This document shows positions 26,294 through 38,600 of a stretch of 64,000 bases of DNA, one piece after another. The DNA is from Spongiactinospora sp. TRM90649 (GTDB lineage: Bacteria > Actinomycetota > Actinomycetes > Streptosporangiales > Streptosporangiaceae), in assembly GCF_029382225.1 (NCBI RefSeq), contig NZ_JARLTC010000006.1:1-64000 (forward strand). The letters run 5' to 3'. The notes under the pieces were generated by a model, which was given only the letters and a program-made list of their open reading frames with translations, searched no databases and had not been told where the DNA came from. Position numbers and translations under genes: made by a program. Numbering within the stretch: position 1 is the first letter of the stretch; the number at the start of each line of letters is the position of its first letter.

Positions 26294-27184
26294 ATGTGCT
26301 CACCTGAAACGATCATGGCGGCCCTGGAGGGCGAACCCGGGCGGCACACGTGCCCGCAGGAGCCGCCGGCCGCGCCGATGGGCCGCAGGCAGGCCGTCCG
26401 GGCGGCGCTGGCCGCCGTCGCGGGCGGCCTCGGCGTGGCGGCGTTCCCGGCCGGGCGGGCGGAGGCCGCCGCGGTCGCACCCCCGCCGCACGCCAGTCGC
26501 GTGCTCGACCTCACCCACCCGCTCAGCCCGGACTTCCCGGTCTTCCAGCTCTACGTGCGCAGGCCGGAGCGCAGGCAGGTGATGTTCGAGCGGGTCGCCG
26601 GGTTCAACACCGCCGAGTGGACCTTCAACGAGCACACCGGCACCCACATGGACGTCCCCGCCCACTCCAGGGCGGGGCTGCGCACCGCCGACCTCATCCC
26701 CCCGCAGGACCTGGTGGTCCCGCTGTGCGTGGTCCGCATCGCCGAGCGCGCCGCCCGGGACAACATCACCGAGCTGACGGTCAAGGACATCAAGGACTGG
26801 GAACGCCGCCACGGCCCGCTCCCCGAGCGGGCCTTCGTCGCGTCCGACAGCGGCTGGTACAAGCGGGTCGCCGACCCGCGCGCCTACCTGCAGTTCGACC
26901 CGCGCGCCCAGGTGATGCGGTTCCCCGGGGTGAGCCCCGAGGCGGCGGAGTTCCTGATCGAGCGGCGGTCCATCGTCGGCTTCGGCACCGACACCAGCAG
27001 CCTCGACGTGGGCACCAGGCGCGAGCCGCTGGTGCACCGGATGCTGCTGACCACCGGCCGGTACGGGCTGGAGAACCTGGCCGCGCTGGACACCGTCCCC
27101 GAGCGCGGGGCGACCCTGGTGGTCGGCGCGGCCAAGCTGCGCGGCGGGTTCGGCGCCCCGGTGCGGGCGCTCGCCCTGCTCTAG
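26294..27184 (+). CDS. Cyclase-family (kynurenine formamidase-like) metal hydrolase with Tat-type leader
   Basis: This 296-residue protein belongs to the cyclase/arylformamidase family (PF04199 type). The metal site is EHTGTHMDVPAH (residues 113-124), with DLTHPLSPDFPVF upstream. Residues 29-60 look like a twin-arginine leader: MGRRQAVRAALA, hydrophobic core, AEAAA. It may therefore be exported folded, or the leader may be a relic. In the family these enzymes hydrolyse amides or lactones. It is co-transcribed with the monooxygenase and convergent with the minus-strand polyketide operon, whose last stop is 6 bp away. Confidence 0.82.
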   Translation: MCSPETIMAALEGEPGRHTCPQEPPAAPMGRRQAVRAALAAVAGGLGVAAFPAGRAEAAAVAPPPHASRVLDLTHPLSPDFPVFQLYVRRPERRQVMFERVAGFNTAEWTFNEHTGTHMDVPAHSRAGLRTADLIPPQDLVVPLCVVRIAERAARDNITELTVKDIKDWERRHGPLPERAFVASDSGWYKRVADPRAYLQFDPRAQVMRFPGVSPEAAEFLIERRSIVGFGTDTSSLDVGTRREPLVHRMLLTTGRYGLENLAALDTVPERGATLVVGAAKLRGGFGAPVRALALL

Positions 27185-27190
27185 CGGGGA

Positions 27191-27571
27191 TCAGGCGGGG
27201 ACCAGGACGGGGACGGTGATCACTTCCTCCCCGTCCGTCCCGCGCACCCGCACGGCCAGCTCCCACACCCCGCTCATGCCGAACAGGGCGCCGGTGGCCG
27301 TGAACCGGTCCTCGCCCCGGCGCGCGGCGACCTCCGGGGTCACGTGCCCCATCTGCGGCATCCGCCCGGACACCGACACCGAGACGGCCGCGCCCCGCTC
27401 GACCCGGACGGCGGCGGTGACCGGACGCGCCGCCGGGTCCTCGATCGTCACCGCGATCGCGTAGAGCCGCCCCGCGCGCCGCTCCTCCACCCGGTCGGGC
27501 GCCAGACGGCCCGCGGCGAAGACCGTCACGGCCGCCGCCGCCAGCAGGATCATGATCACGACTCGTCTCAT
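27191..27571 (-). CDS. FixH/YtkA-like membrane-anchored protein
   Basis: This 126-residue protein has one N-terminal membrane helix (VVIMILLAAAAVTVFAAG) and an extracytoplasmic beta-sandwich with AVTIEDPAARPVTAAVRV and MPQMGHVTPEV, features of FixH/YtkA-like (copper-associated or oxidase-assembly) domains. Its ATG overlaps the stop of the larger paralogous gene upstream (ATGA). It is the last gene of the minus-strand polyketide operon. Function in this pathway is unknown; a metal-handling or exporter-partner role is only an inference. Confidence 0.65.
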   Translation of the reverse strand: MRRVVIMILLAAAAVTVFAAGRLAPDRVEERRAGRLYAIAVTIEDPAARPVTAAVRVERGAAVSVSVSGRMPQMGHVTPEVAARRGEDRFTATGALFGMSGVWELAVRVRGTDGEEVITVPVLVPA

Positions 27572-28917
27572 CGCGTGCGGTCCTCCTCGGTCACCGTGAC
27601 CTCGAACGGCACGGTCTCGATCCGGAAGCCCCTGGCGTACTGCACCCACGCGAGGTAGCGGCCGGGCTTGGGGAAGGCGTAGGTGAACCGCAGCACCGGC
27701 GATCCGGTGGCGGTCCCCTCGCCGGGCGGGGGGACGCCCGGCGTAGCCGGGATCATCGAGCCCATCTCGTGCGCGTGGCCGAGCAGCGTCCCCGGCAGGT
27801 CGCGCACGACCAGGTGCCCGGCCATGCCGAGCCAGGTCTGGACGCCGCCGCCCGCCGCGAAGGCGAAGGTCGTGGGGCGTCCGGCCACCGGCCGGGCCGG
27901 GGTGATCGTCAGCCCAGGGACGGCGGCCGGGGCGTGGACGGGCTCGCCCGCCGTGCCGGTCCGGCCCGCCACGGTGAAGGCGGCCCGAACGCTCTGCCGG
28001 CCGGCCCCCTCCCGCTCGATCTCCGCGTACGCCAGGTAGCGGCCGGGGGCCCCGGCCCGCAGCCGCACGGCCAGCCGTCCGGGGGCCGCGCGCAGCGGAT
28101 GGGCGTGCCGGAAGTACGCGCCGTCCGCGCCGGTCACCACCAGGTGCGCGAGCGCGGCGTGATGGACGGTCAGGTCGTCCGCCGGGAGCCCGGTCGAGCC
28201 GTCGAACAGGTCCATCACCAGGGTAAACTCCTGCTCGGGACGCGGGTTCGCGGGCTCGGTGACGGCCAGCGCCGTCACGTAGGGACGGCCCGTCGGCACC
28301 GCCGGGCCGACGGGCGGCGCGGCGCCCTCTGCGACGGGCAGGGGCAGCCACGACGACAGCAGCGCGGTGGTGAGCGCCGCGACCCCGAGCACCGCGCCGC
28401 TCACCACCGCCACTCCCGAGGGCCGCCTGGACAGCCCACCGGTGAGCAGGCCGCCCACCAGCAGGATCCCCGCCGCGTACAGGCCGCCGTGGATGACGAA
28501 CTCCCACGGCGACGAGGAGGCCACCAGCACCCGGAACGGCAGCGTCGAGACCTGCCCCCCGGCCCGCAGTTCGAGTTCGTGCGGACCGGCGTGGGAGGCC
28601 CGCAGGGCCGTGGCCCGGTACACGCCGGGACGGCCGGGCAGCAGCCGCACCACGTCCCGCGTGACCGCGCCGCTCTCGGCCGACCGCACCGCGAGCGCCA
28701 GGTCGAGCCGGGGCACCGGCGCGTAGGCGATCACCTCCACCCCCAGCACCGCGGGCACCCTCGTCGGCGTACTGACCACCACCGTGACGTCCGCGCCGCC
28801 GATGCTCTGGGCGAACCTGGCATCCGCCCCGCCCGCGACGGGGTCCGCCGCCGCGGGGGCGGCGGACCCCGTCATGATCAGGAGCAGCAGCAGGGCGGCC
28901 AGGAGGCGTGCGACCAC
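27568..28917 (-). CDS. Exported FixH/YtkA-like protein with two extra membrane helices
   Basis: This 449-residue protein has a signal peptide (VARLLAALLLLLIMTGSAAPAAA), an immunoglobulin-like domain at about 35-150, membrane segments near EFVIHGGLYAAGILLVGGL and VVSGAVLGVAALTTALLSS, and a C-terminal half made of two FixH-like sandwiches. His-rich motifs FRHAHPL, GMAGHLVVRD and LGHAHEMGSM resemble YtkA/CopC copper-binding segments. The GTG at 28917 lies 5 bp after the thioesterase stop. It is paired with the small FixH-like protein; a copper or heme-copper context is plausible but unproven. Confidence 0.65.
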   Translation of the reverse strand: MVARLLAALLLLLIMTGSAAPAAADPVAGGADARFAQSIGGADVTVVVSTPTRVPAVLGVEVIAYAPVPRLDLALAVRSAESGAVTRDVVRLLPGRPGVYRATALRASHAGPHELELRAGGQVSTLPFRVLVASSSPWEFVIHGGLYAAGILLVGGLLTGGLSRRPSGVAVVSGAVLGVAALTTALLSSWLPLPVAEGAAPPVGPAVPTGRPYVTALAVTEPANPRPEQEFTLVMDLFDGSTGLPADDLTVHHAALAHLVVTGADGAYFRHAHPLRAAPGRLAVRLRAGAPGRYLAYAEIEREGAGRQSVRAAFTVAGRTGTAGEPVHAPAAVPGLTITPARPVAGRPTTFAFAAGGGVQTWLGMAGHLVVRDLPGTLLGHAHEMGSMIPATPGVPPPGEGTATGSPVLRFTYAFPKPGRYLAWVQYARGFRIETVPFEVTVTEEDRTR

Positions 28918-28922
28918 GCCGA

Positions 28923-29501
28923 TCAGACCAGGTAGCGCCGCAGGTAGGCGCGCTCGTCGGTGGTGAACCTGCGGGGCCGCTGGGTGTCGAGGTCGAACGC
29001 CACGACGGTGGAACGCGCCTCGGCGAACACCTCGTGGTCGTCGCGGATCTCCGCGGCCAGCTCGGTCCGCACGTGGCCGATCTTGGTCACCCAGGACTCG
29101 ATCCGGACCTCGTCGTGGCGGAACCGGAGCGGCCTGCGGTAGTTCACCTCGTGCCGGGCGATGGCCACGCCGGGCAGCGGGCTTCCCGGGTCGATGTCGC
29201 CGTCGGAGTCGCGCACGTAGTCGAAGAAGAACGAGATCCGCGCGTCCTCCAGGTATTCGACGAGACGGACGTTGTTCACGTGGCCCTGGGCGTCGATGTC
29301 GGCGAACCGCACCGGCCGGTGGTAGACGTGCCGCCCGGTCACCTGGGGAATCGGGACCGGCTGGGGCAGTTCCGCCGCCGGGGCGGTGGCCGCCGGCTGC
29401 GGCAGCGGACGGGGGTACGGCATGGCGGGCGCCGGGGCCGACTGGAACCACGGCCGGGTCACCGCCTCGGCCAGCAGGTCCTTTATGGTCTGGTTGCTCA
29501 T
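28923..29501 (-). CDS. Hotdog-fold acyl thioesterase
   Basis: This 192-residue protein has a 4HBT-type hotdog core: VRFADIDAQGHVNNVRLVEYLEDARISF carries the catalytic Asp and the GHVNN loop (about 88-97), followed by RHEVNYRRPLRFRHDEV. An N-terminal Pro/Ala-rich extension of about 70 residues precedes it. The family hydrolyses acyl-CoA or acyl-ACP thioesters. The ATG at 29501 overlaps the MFS stop. Its place in the PKS operon suggests chain release or proofreading. The internal C-terminal sequence TVVAFDLDTQRPRRF is standard for the family. Confidence 0.82.
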   Translation of the reverse strand: MSNQTIKDLLAEAVTRPWFQSAPAPAMPYPRPLPQPAATAPAAELPQPVPIPQVTGRHVYHRPVRFADIDAQGHVNNVRLVEYLEDARISFFFDYVRDSDGDIDPGSPLPGVAIARHEVNYRRPLRFRHDEVRIESWVTKIGHVRTELAAEIRDDHEVFAEARSTVVAFDLDTQRPRRFTTDERAYLRRYLV

Positions 29502-30763
29502 TGTTCTCCTCGTGACGTTGGGATGGGGACCAGGGCGGCGAGCGCCAGCAGCGCCGTGGCGGCGCACGGCAGCAGCGCGGTGCCCAGTCCGTTACGTGAG
29601 AAGTAGCCCGACGCCTCCCACACCGAGGCGGCGAGAATCGGGCCGAGCGTGAATCCGGCGACGCGGGCCGCCTGCACCCGCCAGGCGGCGCCGGCCGCGA
29701 GCCCGCGCAGCGCGACTGCCTGCGCCCCGCCGCACGCCAGCCCCAGCCCGGCCCCGGCCACCAGCAACCGGACCGCCACCTCTGGGGCCGACCATCCGCC
29801 GGAGACCGGCAGCGTCAGCGACACCCCGGCAGCGGCCACGACCACCCCGCCGAGCGCCGCCCAGCGTGGGTTGAGGCGGTCGGACAGGCGGCCTCCGGCC
29901 ACGGCCGCGGCCAGCAGGCCGATGGGGAGGGCCACCGCGACCAGGCCGACCAGGGGGAGCGGGGCCTGCTGGACCTCTCCCTGGAACAGGAAGAACGGGT
30001 ACAGGGTGATGAGCGTCCCCTCGCAGGTGGCGAGGGCGAGGGGGGCGAGCAGCGGGCGGAGCGAGGGGCGGCCGGGGAGGGGACTGGGCAGGAAACGGGG
30101 GAGGGCGCGTACGCCCAGGAGGGCGGTCACGGCGACCAAGGGGAGCAGGGCGAGCAGGATGCCGCGCCAGCCCAGTGGGGCGACCAGCCCGCCGCTCGCC
30201 AGGGTGCCGGTCAGGCAGCCCAGCGAGCCGCACACGCCCGTGACGGCGAGCGCGGTGGCCGGGCGCCTGCCGTACAGGGCGAGCAGCGGCACCGGCGCGG
30301 TCAGCAGCCCGGCGAACGCCCCCTGCACGACCCGCGCGGCGATGAGCGCGGCGATACCCGGCGCGACGGCGGCGAGCCCGGTGGCGACGGCGAACCCCAC
30401 CGCCCCGGCAAGCACCATCCGCCGCGGGCCGTCCGGCCGCCGCGACATCCAGCGGCCCGCCGGGTAGAGCGCCGCGATCCAGCCGAGCGCGTACCCGAGG
30501 ACCACCCACCGGCTCGCCCCCGGCCCGGTGCCCAGGCCGCGCTCCACGTCCGGAAGCATCGGATCCGCCACGAAGAGGGCGAGCCCGGTGACGAAGACGG
30601 CGAGAGCCGCCGTCACCACCCGCCCGGAACGCGCCTTGACCGGGTCGCCCACCGGCACGGTGGAAGCGGCCCGCACGGTGCCGGTCACGGTGCCGGTCAC
30701 GGTGCCGGCCACGTCGTCCCCCCGCTCGCGGTGGGGCGGGGGCGGTGCTGGTCGCCGGGGCAT
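29498..30763 (-). CDS. MFS exporter
   Basis: This 421-residue major-facilitator protein has 12 hydrophobic segments, motif A-like GRWMSRRPDGPRR near the loop after TM2, and GGRLSDRLNPRW mid-protein. It resembles drug or arabinose efflux permeases. The ATG at 30763 is 4 bp from the AfsA-like stop but lacks a ribosome site; a GTG at 30712 behind GGGGGGA is a good alternative. The extra N-terminus encodes a TVTGTVTGTV repeat from a 12-bp tandem. It probably exports the polyketide product. Confidence 0.85.
   Translation of the reverse strand: MPRRPAPPPPHRERGDDVAGTVTGTVTGTVRAASTVPVGDPVKARSGRVVTAALAVFVTGLALFVADPMLPDVERGLGTGPGASRWVVLGYALGWIAALYPAGRWMSRRPDGPRRMVLAGAVGFAVATGLAAVAPGIAALIAARVVQGAFAGLLTAPVPLLALYGRRPATALAVTGVCGSLGCLTGTLASGGLVAPLGWRGILLALLPLVAVTALLGVRALPRFLPSPLPGRPSLRPLLAPLALATCEGTLITLYPFFLFQGEVQQAPLPLVGLVAVALPIGLLAAAVAGGRLSDRLNPRWAALGGVVVAAAGVSLTLPVSGGWSAPEVAVRLLVAGAGLGLACGGAQAVALRGLAAGAAWRVQAARVAGFTLGPILAASVWEASGYFSRNGLGTALLPCAATALLALAALVPIPTSRGEQ
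30677..30713. repeat. 12-bp tandem repeat in the MFS 5' end
   Basis: Three near-perfect copies of ACGGTGCCGGTC in the first codons of the exporter encode Thr-Val-Thr-Gly units. Copy number changes would be in frame (4 residues each). Confidence 0.55.
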
Positions 30764-30767
30764 GGGG

Positions 30768-31736
30768 TCAGGCCGCCGGGTGAGGGGTCAGCTCGACGGT
30801 GGCCTCGGCGAGGCGGCGGCCGTACTGGTGGAGGCCGAGGTCCACGGAGACACGGCCGTCGGGGGTACGGTCGCCGACCTCGGTGGAGCACTCAAGGAGG
30901 CCGCCGAACTCGCCGAATCCGGCGAAGACCGTCGAACACGCGGTCACCGCGGCACGCGGGGACGGCAGCGCCCCGCTCTCCACCGCCGCCACCAGGGACG
31001 CCTGCCGGAACCCCTCCACGATGAACGGTCCGGGCACATGGTCATACGCATGGTCGAAGTACGAAGGATGTGTGGTGTCAATGACATACGGGAAACGGTC
31101 CCCGGACGGTTCGCCGATCACCACGTTGCGCCGGTCCAGGCGGCCCACCCGGGCCGCGGCCAGCGGCTCGGGGCGCGGCTGCGACGGGTCCGCCGTCGGC
31201 TTGGCCGCCTGCTGGTACTCGCGCAGCACCCGGTAGTCGTCGCGGTCGAAGAAGACGACGTCCCCCGAGAGGGTCATCGCCGTGACCCCGCCGATGTCCA
31301 GCGTGCCGGTGAGGGTCATGTCGCCGAAGCCCGCGCCCGCCCGCCCCTTGTCCTCCACGCGGTAGCGCAGCACGCCCTGCAGCGGGGTGGCGCGGTCGTC
31401 GCGGTAGGCGTCCAGGTCCTCGATCCGGAACCGCCAGCGCAGCAGGCTGAACGGCAGGCCGACCGGCACGTCGAAGTAGCGGTGCAGGACCACGAAGGAA
31501 CCCTGGCGGGCCGCCTCGGCGGTGGAGAACGTGTCGTGGAACGGCACGTCGCGGTCGTGCCACAGGCTGTGCGCCCGGGGGAGCTGGACGGCCACCAGAT
31601 AGTCGCCGTCCCTGCCCCTGGCGGAGTCGGTGACGAACACCTCGCCCACCGCCTGCCGATGGGCGATCGCGCGCGGCACGGTCCGCTCGAACTCGACCCG
31701 CACGTCCACTTCGACCTTGACCTGTTCGGGGATCAA
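30768..31736 (-). CDS. AfsA-like gamma-butyrolactone biosynthesis hotdog protein
   Basis: This 322-residue protein contains two AfsA-type hotdog repeats. The first has HRQAVGEVFVTDSARG...LPRAHSLWHD...AARQGSFVVLHRYFDVPVG (residues about 20-100). The second has LDRRNVVIGEP and HPSYFDHAYDHVPGPFIVEG. AfsA joins a beta-ketoacyl chain from ACP to dihydroxyacetone phosphate to start A-factor synthesis. Here the gene sits inside a PKS operon. Its TTG start at 31736 overlaps the TEII stop and follows GGAGG. Context suggests it acts on the PKS product, either making a signalling lactone or offloading the chain. The family call is from motif memory. Confidence 0.8.
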   Translation of the reverse strand: MIPEQVKVEVDVRVEFERTVPRAIAHRQAVGEVFVTDSARGRDGDYLVAVQLPRAHSLWHDRDVPFHDTFSTAEAARQGSFVVLHRYFDVPVGLPFSLLRWRFRIEDLDAYRDDRATPLQGVLRYRVEDKGRAGAGFGDMTLTGTLDIGGVTAMTLSGDVVFFDRDDYRVLREYQQAAKPTADPSQPRPEPLAAARVGRLDRRNVVIGEPSGDRFPYVIDTTHPSYFDHAYDHVPGPFIVEGFRQASLVAAVESGALPSPRAAVTACSTVFAGFGEFGGLLECSTEVGDRTPDGRVSVDLGLHQYGRRLAEATVELTPHPAA

Positions 31737-32497
31737 CGCACACCTCCGTAGGTGACATGGGTGGTTCGCCGCCAGATGGCGTCCAGCACTTCCCGTTCGG
31801 CCGCCTCCAGGTAGAAGTGGCGGCCGGGGAATCGCTGCCCGGCGAAGTCGGCGGCGGTGTAGCGGGCCCAGCCGTCCAGCTCGGCGGCCGGGACGGTGGG
31901 GTCGTCCACGCCGCCGAGCGCCGTGATCGGGCACGGCAGCGGCGGGCCTGGACGGAACTCGTAGGAGATGGCCAGCTCCAGATCCGCCCGCAGGATCGGG
32001 GCGAAGTGGGCGACCAGATCGGGGGAGTCCCGGACGATGCCGGGCACGCCCTCGTAGAGGCGGTCCACCGCGTCCAGCAGTTCGCGGTCGCCGTCCGGGA
32101 GGAACAGCGGGGACGGCGTGGGCGGCGTGGCCCGTGCCGACACCACCAGGTGTGCGGGCGGCTCGCCCGCCCTGGTCATCCCCCTGGCCACCTCGTAGGC
32201 GAGCAGCCCGCCGAGGCTGTGCCCGAACAGCACGACCGGGGGGCGCACCTCGTCCAGCACGGCCCGGGTGACCTCGGCGACCAGGGGGGCCCAGTCGCGG
32301 GCGAACGGTTCGTCCGCCCGCGCGGCGCGGCCGGGGAGAGTGACGCCCCAGACCTCGGCGTCGGGGGCCAGCCCGGCCGTCCAGCGGCGGAACATCGCGG
32401 GGGTGCCGCCCGAGTGCGGGAAGCAGACCAGTCGCCAGGACGCGGCCCACTGGTCGCCCAGCGGGGCCAGCGCCGCCGACGCGCGTACGGTGCTCAC
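31733..32497 (-). CDS. Type II thioesterase
   Basis: This 254-residue alpha/beta hydrolase belongs to the PKS/NRPS-associated editing thioesterases. It has WRLVCFPHSGG at the N-terminus, the nucleophile elbow FGHSLGG (Ser94), an Asp in GGVDDPTVP, and the catalytic His in FPGRHFYL (about 228). TEII enzymes remove stalled acyl groups from ACPs. The start is GTG at 32497, 16 bp after the PKS stop; its 3' end overlaps the AfsA-like TTG. No TE domain exists on either PKS, so it could alternatively take part in release. Confidence 0.92.
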   Translation of the reverse strand: MSTVRASAALAPLGDQWAASWRLVCFPHSGGTPAMFRRWTAGLAPDAEVWGVTLPGRAARADEPFARDWAPLVAEVTRAVLDEVRPPVVLFGHSLGGLLAYEVARGMTRAGEPPAHLVVSARATPPTPSPLFLPDGDRELLDAVDRLYEGVPGIVRDSPDLVAHFAPILRADLELAISYEFRPGPPLPCPITALGGVDDPTVPAAELDGWARYTAADFAGQRFPGRHFYLEAAEREVLDAIWRRTTHVTYGGVR

Positions 32498-32513
32498 TGG
32501 TTCGCCTCCTGCC

Positions 32514-35680
<3,167 letters not shown>

Positions 35681-35684
<4 letters not shown>

Positions 35685-38600
35685 GTGTCCATCTCCCGGT
35701 GCAGGTCGAGTTCGGCGGACAGCAGCGCGGCGAGTTCCGCGTCGTCCACGTCGTGCAGCGGATCGGCGTCCACCGGCGGAGCCTCCTCGGCCGCCTGGGA
35801 CGGCCGGGCCCCGCCGATCCGGTCGAGCAGCCCCTCGGCCAGCGCCTCCACGGTGGGGAAGGTGTAGACGACGGTCGCCGACAGCCGGATGTCCAGGCCG
35901 GACTCCAGCCGGGTGCGCAGCTCCATCGCCATCAGCGAGTCGAAGCCGAGCTCCTGCAGCGGCACCGAGGTGTCCACCTCGGCGGCGGGCCTGCCCAGGA
36001 CGGCCGCGGTCTCGCCGAGCAGGAAGGCGCGCAGCGCGTCCAGCCGTTCGGCCCCGGTGGCGGCGGTCAGGACGGCGTGCCGTACGGCGCCGCGCTCGGC
36101 GGCCGTGCCGTCCGGCCGGGCGGCGAACCCGCGCACCAGCCGGCGCGCGCCGGAGCCGAGCCCGGCCCCGCCGAACTCCGCCCAGTCGAAGGCCGCCGCC
36201 GCCACCTGGGTCTCGCCCGTGGCGAGGGCCGCGTCCAGCAGTTCGACCGCGACGCCAGGATCCAGCGGCGGCATCCCGCGCGCGGCCATCCGGTCGGCCC
36301 CGCCGCCGTCGGCCGCCAGGCCGGAACCGGCCCACGTGCCCCAGGCGATGCTCTGCGCGGGCAGCCCCTCGGCCACGCGGGACTCGGCCAGCGCGTCGAT
36401 GAAGGTGTTGGCCGCCGCGTACGCGCCCTGACCGGGCGCACCGAACAGCCCGGCCAGCGAGGAGAACAGCACGAAGTGCTCGATCGGCCGGTCCAGGGTG
36501 AGCCGGTGCAGGTTCCAGGCCCCGGCGGCCTTCCCGGAGAGCGCCCGGCGCAGGGCGTCCTCGTCCAGCGTGCCGATCAGCGCGTCCTCCAGCGTCCCGG
36601 CCAGGTGGAACACGCCGGTCAGGTCGGGGGAGGACGCGATCACCTCGGCCAGCCGGTCCGCGTCGGCCACGTCGCCCCGTTCGCCGCGCACCAGCGCGCC
36701 CGCCGCGCGCAGCTCGCGCATGGTCCGCTCCGCCGCCGGTCCGGGCGCGCCCCGGCCGAGCAGCAGCAGGCGGCGGGCCCCTCTGGACACCAGCCATCTG
36801 GCCACGTGCAGGCCGAGCGCGCCGTGGCCGCCGGTGATCAGGTACTCGCCGTGCGGGCCGATGGGCGTGCCGCCACCGCCGCCGTTCGGGGCGGCGGCGA
36901 GCCGGGGTTCGAGCACCGTCCCCGCGCGGATCGAGAACCGGCCGGGTTCGGCGACCGTCCGCAGCGCACGCGCGACGGCGTCGGTCTGGCCCGGCTCGGC
37001 GTCGATGACCGAGCAGGCCAGCTCGGGGTGCTCGTTGGCGATCGTCTGGCCGAGCCCCCACAGCACGGACCCGGTCCGTGCGCGGGCGGCGGAGGTGGCC
37101 AGCCACAGCCGGGGCGGCTCGGTGGCCCAGTCCCTGCCGGTCAGGGCACGGGCGAGGTCGAGCGCGGCGGCGGCCCGGCCGGACAGGGCGGCGGTGTCCG
37201 GTTCGCCGTCGTCCGTCATGGCCCGCAGGTCCACCACGCCGCGCAGCGCGCCGAGCCTCGCCTCGGCCTCCGCGAGCACGGCGCCGTGGCCCCGCGCCAG
37301 GGACAGCGCGTCGCCGGAGGCGTCGGGGGCGGCGACCACGCAGGTCTCGCCGTCGGCGGCGAGGCGGGCGGCCAGGTCCCGGCCGGCGCCCTCGTCGGCC
37401 GTGACGACCAGCCAGCCACCGGGGGCGTCGCTCTCGGCGGGTGACGGCTCGACCGGATCCCAGCGCACCGCGTACAGGCGGCCCTGCTCGGCCGGACGTC
37501 GGGCGACCAGGCCGACCCGCAGCCCGATCACCGAGCACACCGGCTCGCCGCGCTCGTCCAGCACGGTCACGTCGGCGGACAGCTCGCGCGGGCCCGCCGA
37601 CCTGATGACCGCGTGGCAGTGGCCCTCGCGCAGCGGGGCCGTCCCGGTGCGCGCCCACACCCGGTCGGCCCCGGCGGGCAGCGGCAGCACGCCGTCGCCC
37701 AGCCGGTCGCCCGCGGCGGCGGCCACCGTGTGGAAGCACACGTCGAGCAGCGCGGGGTGCAGCGGCGCGCAGCCGGTGTCCAGGCCCCTGGGCAGGCGGA
37801 TCGCGGCCACCGCCGCGCCTCCGCCGGCGCGCGGCCCGGCCAGGCCGCGGAACCGCTCGCCGTACGTCAGCCCGGCGGTCTCCAGCCGCGCGTACGGCTC
37901 GCCGGGCGCGACGGCGGCGAGCGGCGCGGTGGTCAGGTCCTCCACCGACGGGTGCGGCCCGGCGGGACCCCCGTCGGCGACGGCGACGCCGTGCGCGTGG
38001 GCCACGGTGCCGCCGCCCCGGTCGGAGGTGATCAGGAACGACGACCGTCCCGGCCCGAGCGGGCGCAGCGCGATCTGCAGGTCCGGGTCAGTGTCGTCCA
38101 CCACGCTGGGGCGGGCGAACACCACGCCCTCCAGTGCCACCGACCCGGATCCCCGGGCGTCGGGGGAGTCGGCCGCCGCGTCCAGGGCGGCCGACAGCCA
38201 GTACGCGCCCGGTACGAGCGGCGTGCCGTCCACCAGGTGGTCGGCCAGCTCCGGGGCGGTGGCCAGGTCGCCGGGCAGCGGCCACAGCCGCACGTCCGCC
38301 TCACCGCCGACCCGGATTCGGCGGCCGAGCAGCGTGCCGCGCCACGGGCGGCCCGCGCCCCCGGCCTTTTCGCCGCCCGCCGGGTCCAGCAGCGGAAACC
38401 GCCTGCGGTCCCAGCCCTGGGCGGGCACGCCGAGGTGCGGGGCCCGCGGGTACATCGCCGCCCAGGCCACGGAACCGCCCCGCGTGTACAGCTCGGCGAG
38501 GGCCAGGAGCAGCCCGCGTGCCTCGTCCTCGTCCCGGCGGACGGAGGAGATCACGGTCGCCGGACGGCCCGTGTGGTCGGCCAGTTCCGCCACCGACCTG

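Noticed and set aside
35685..37739. Extension of the KS-AT-ACP reading frame upstream of 35684
   Set aside because: The open frame continues but is out of phase with the upstream PKS, has shadow composition, and the ATG at 35684 with docking helix is the natural start.
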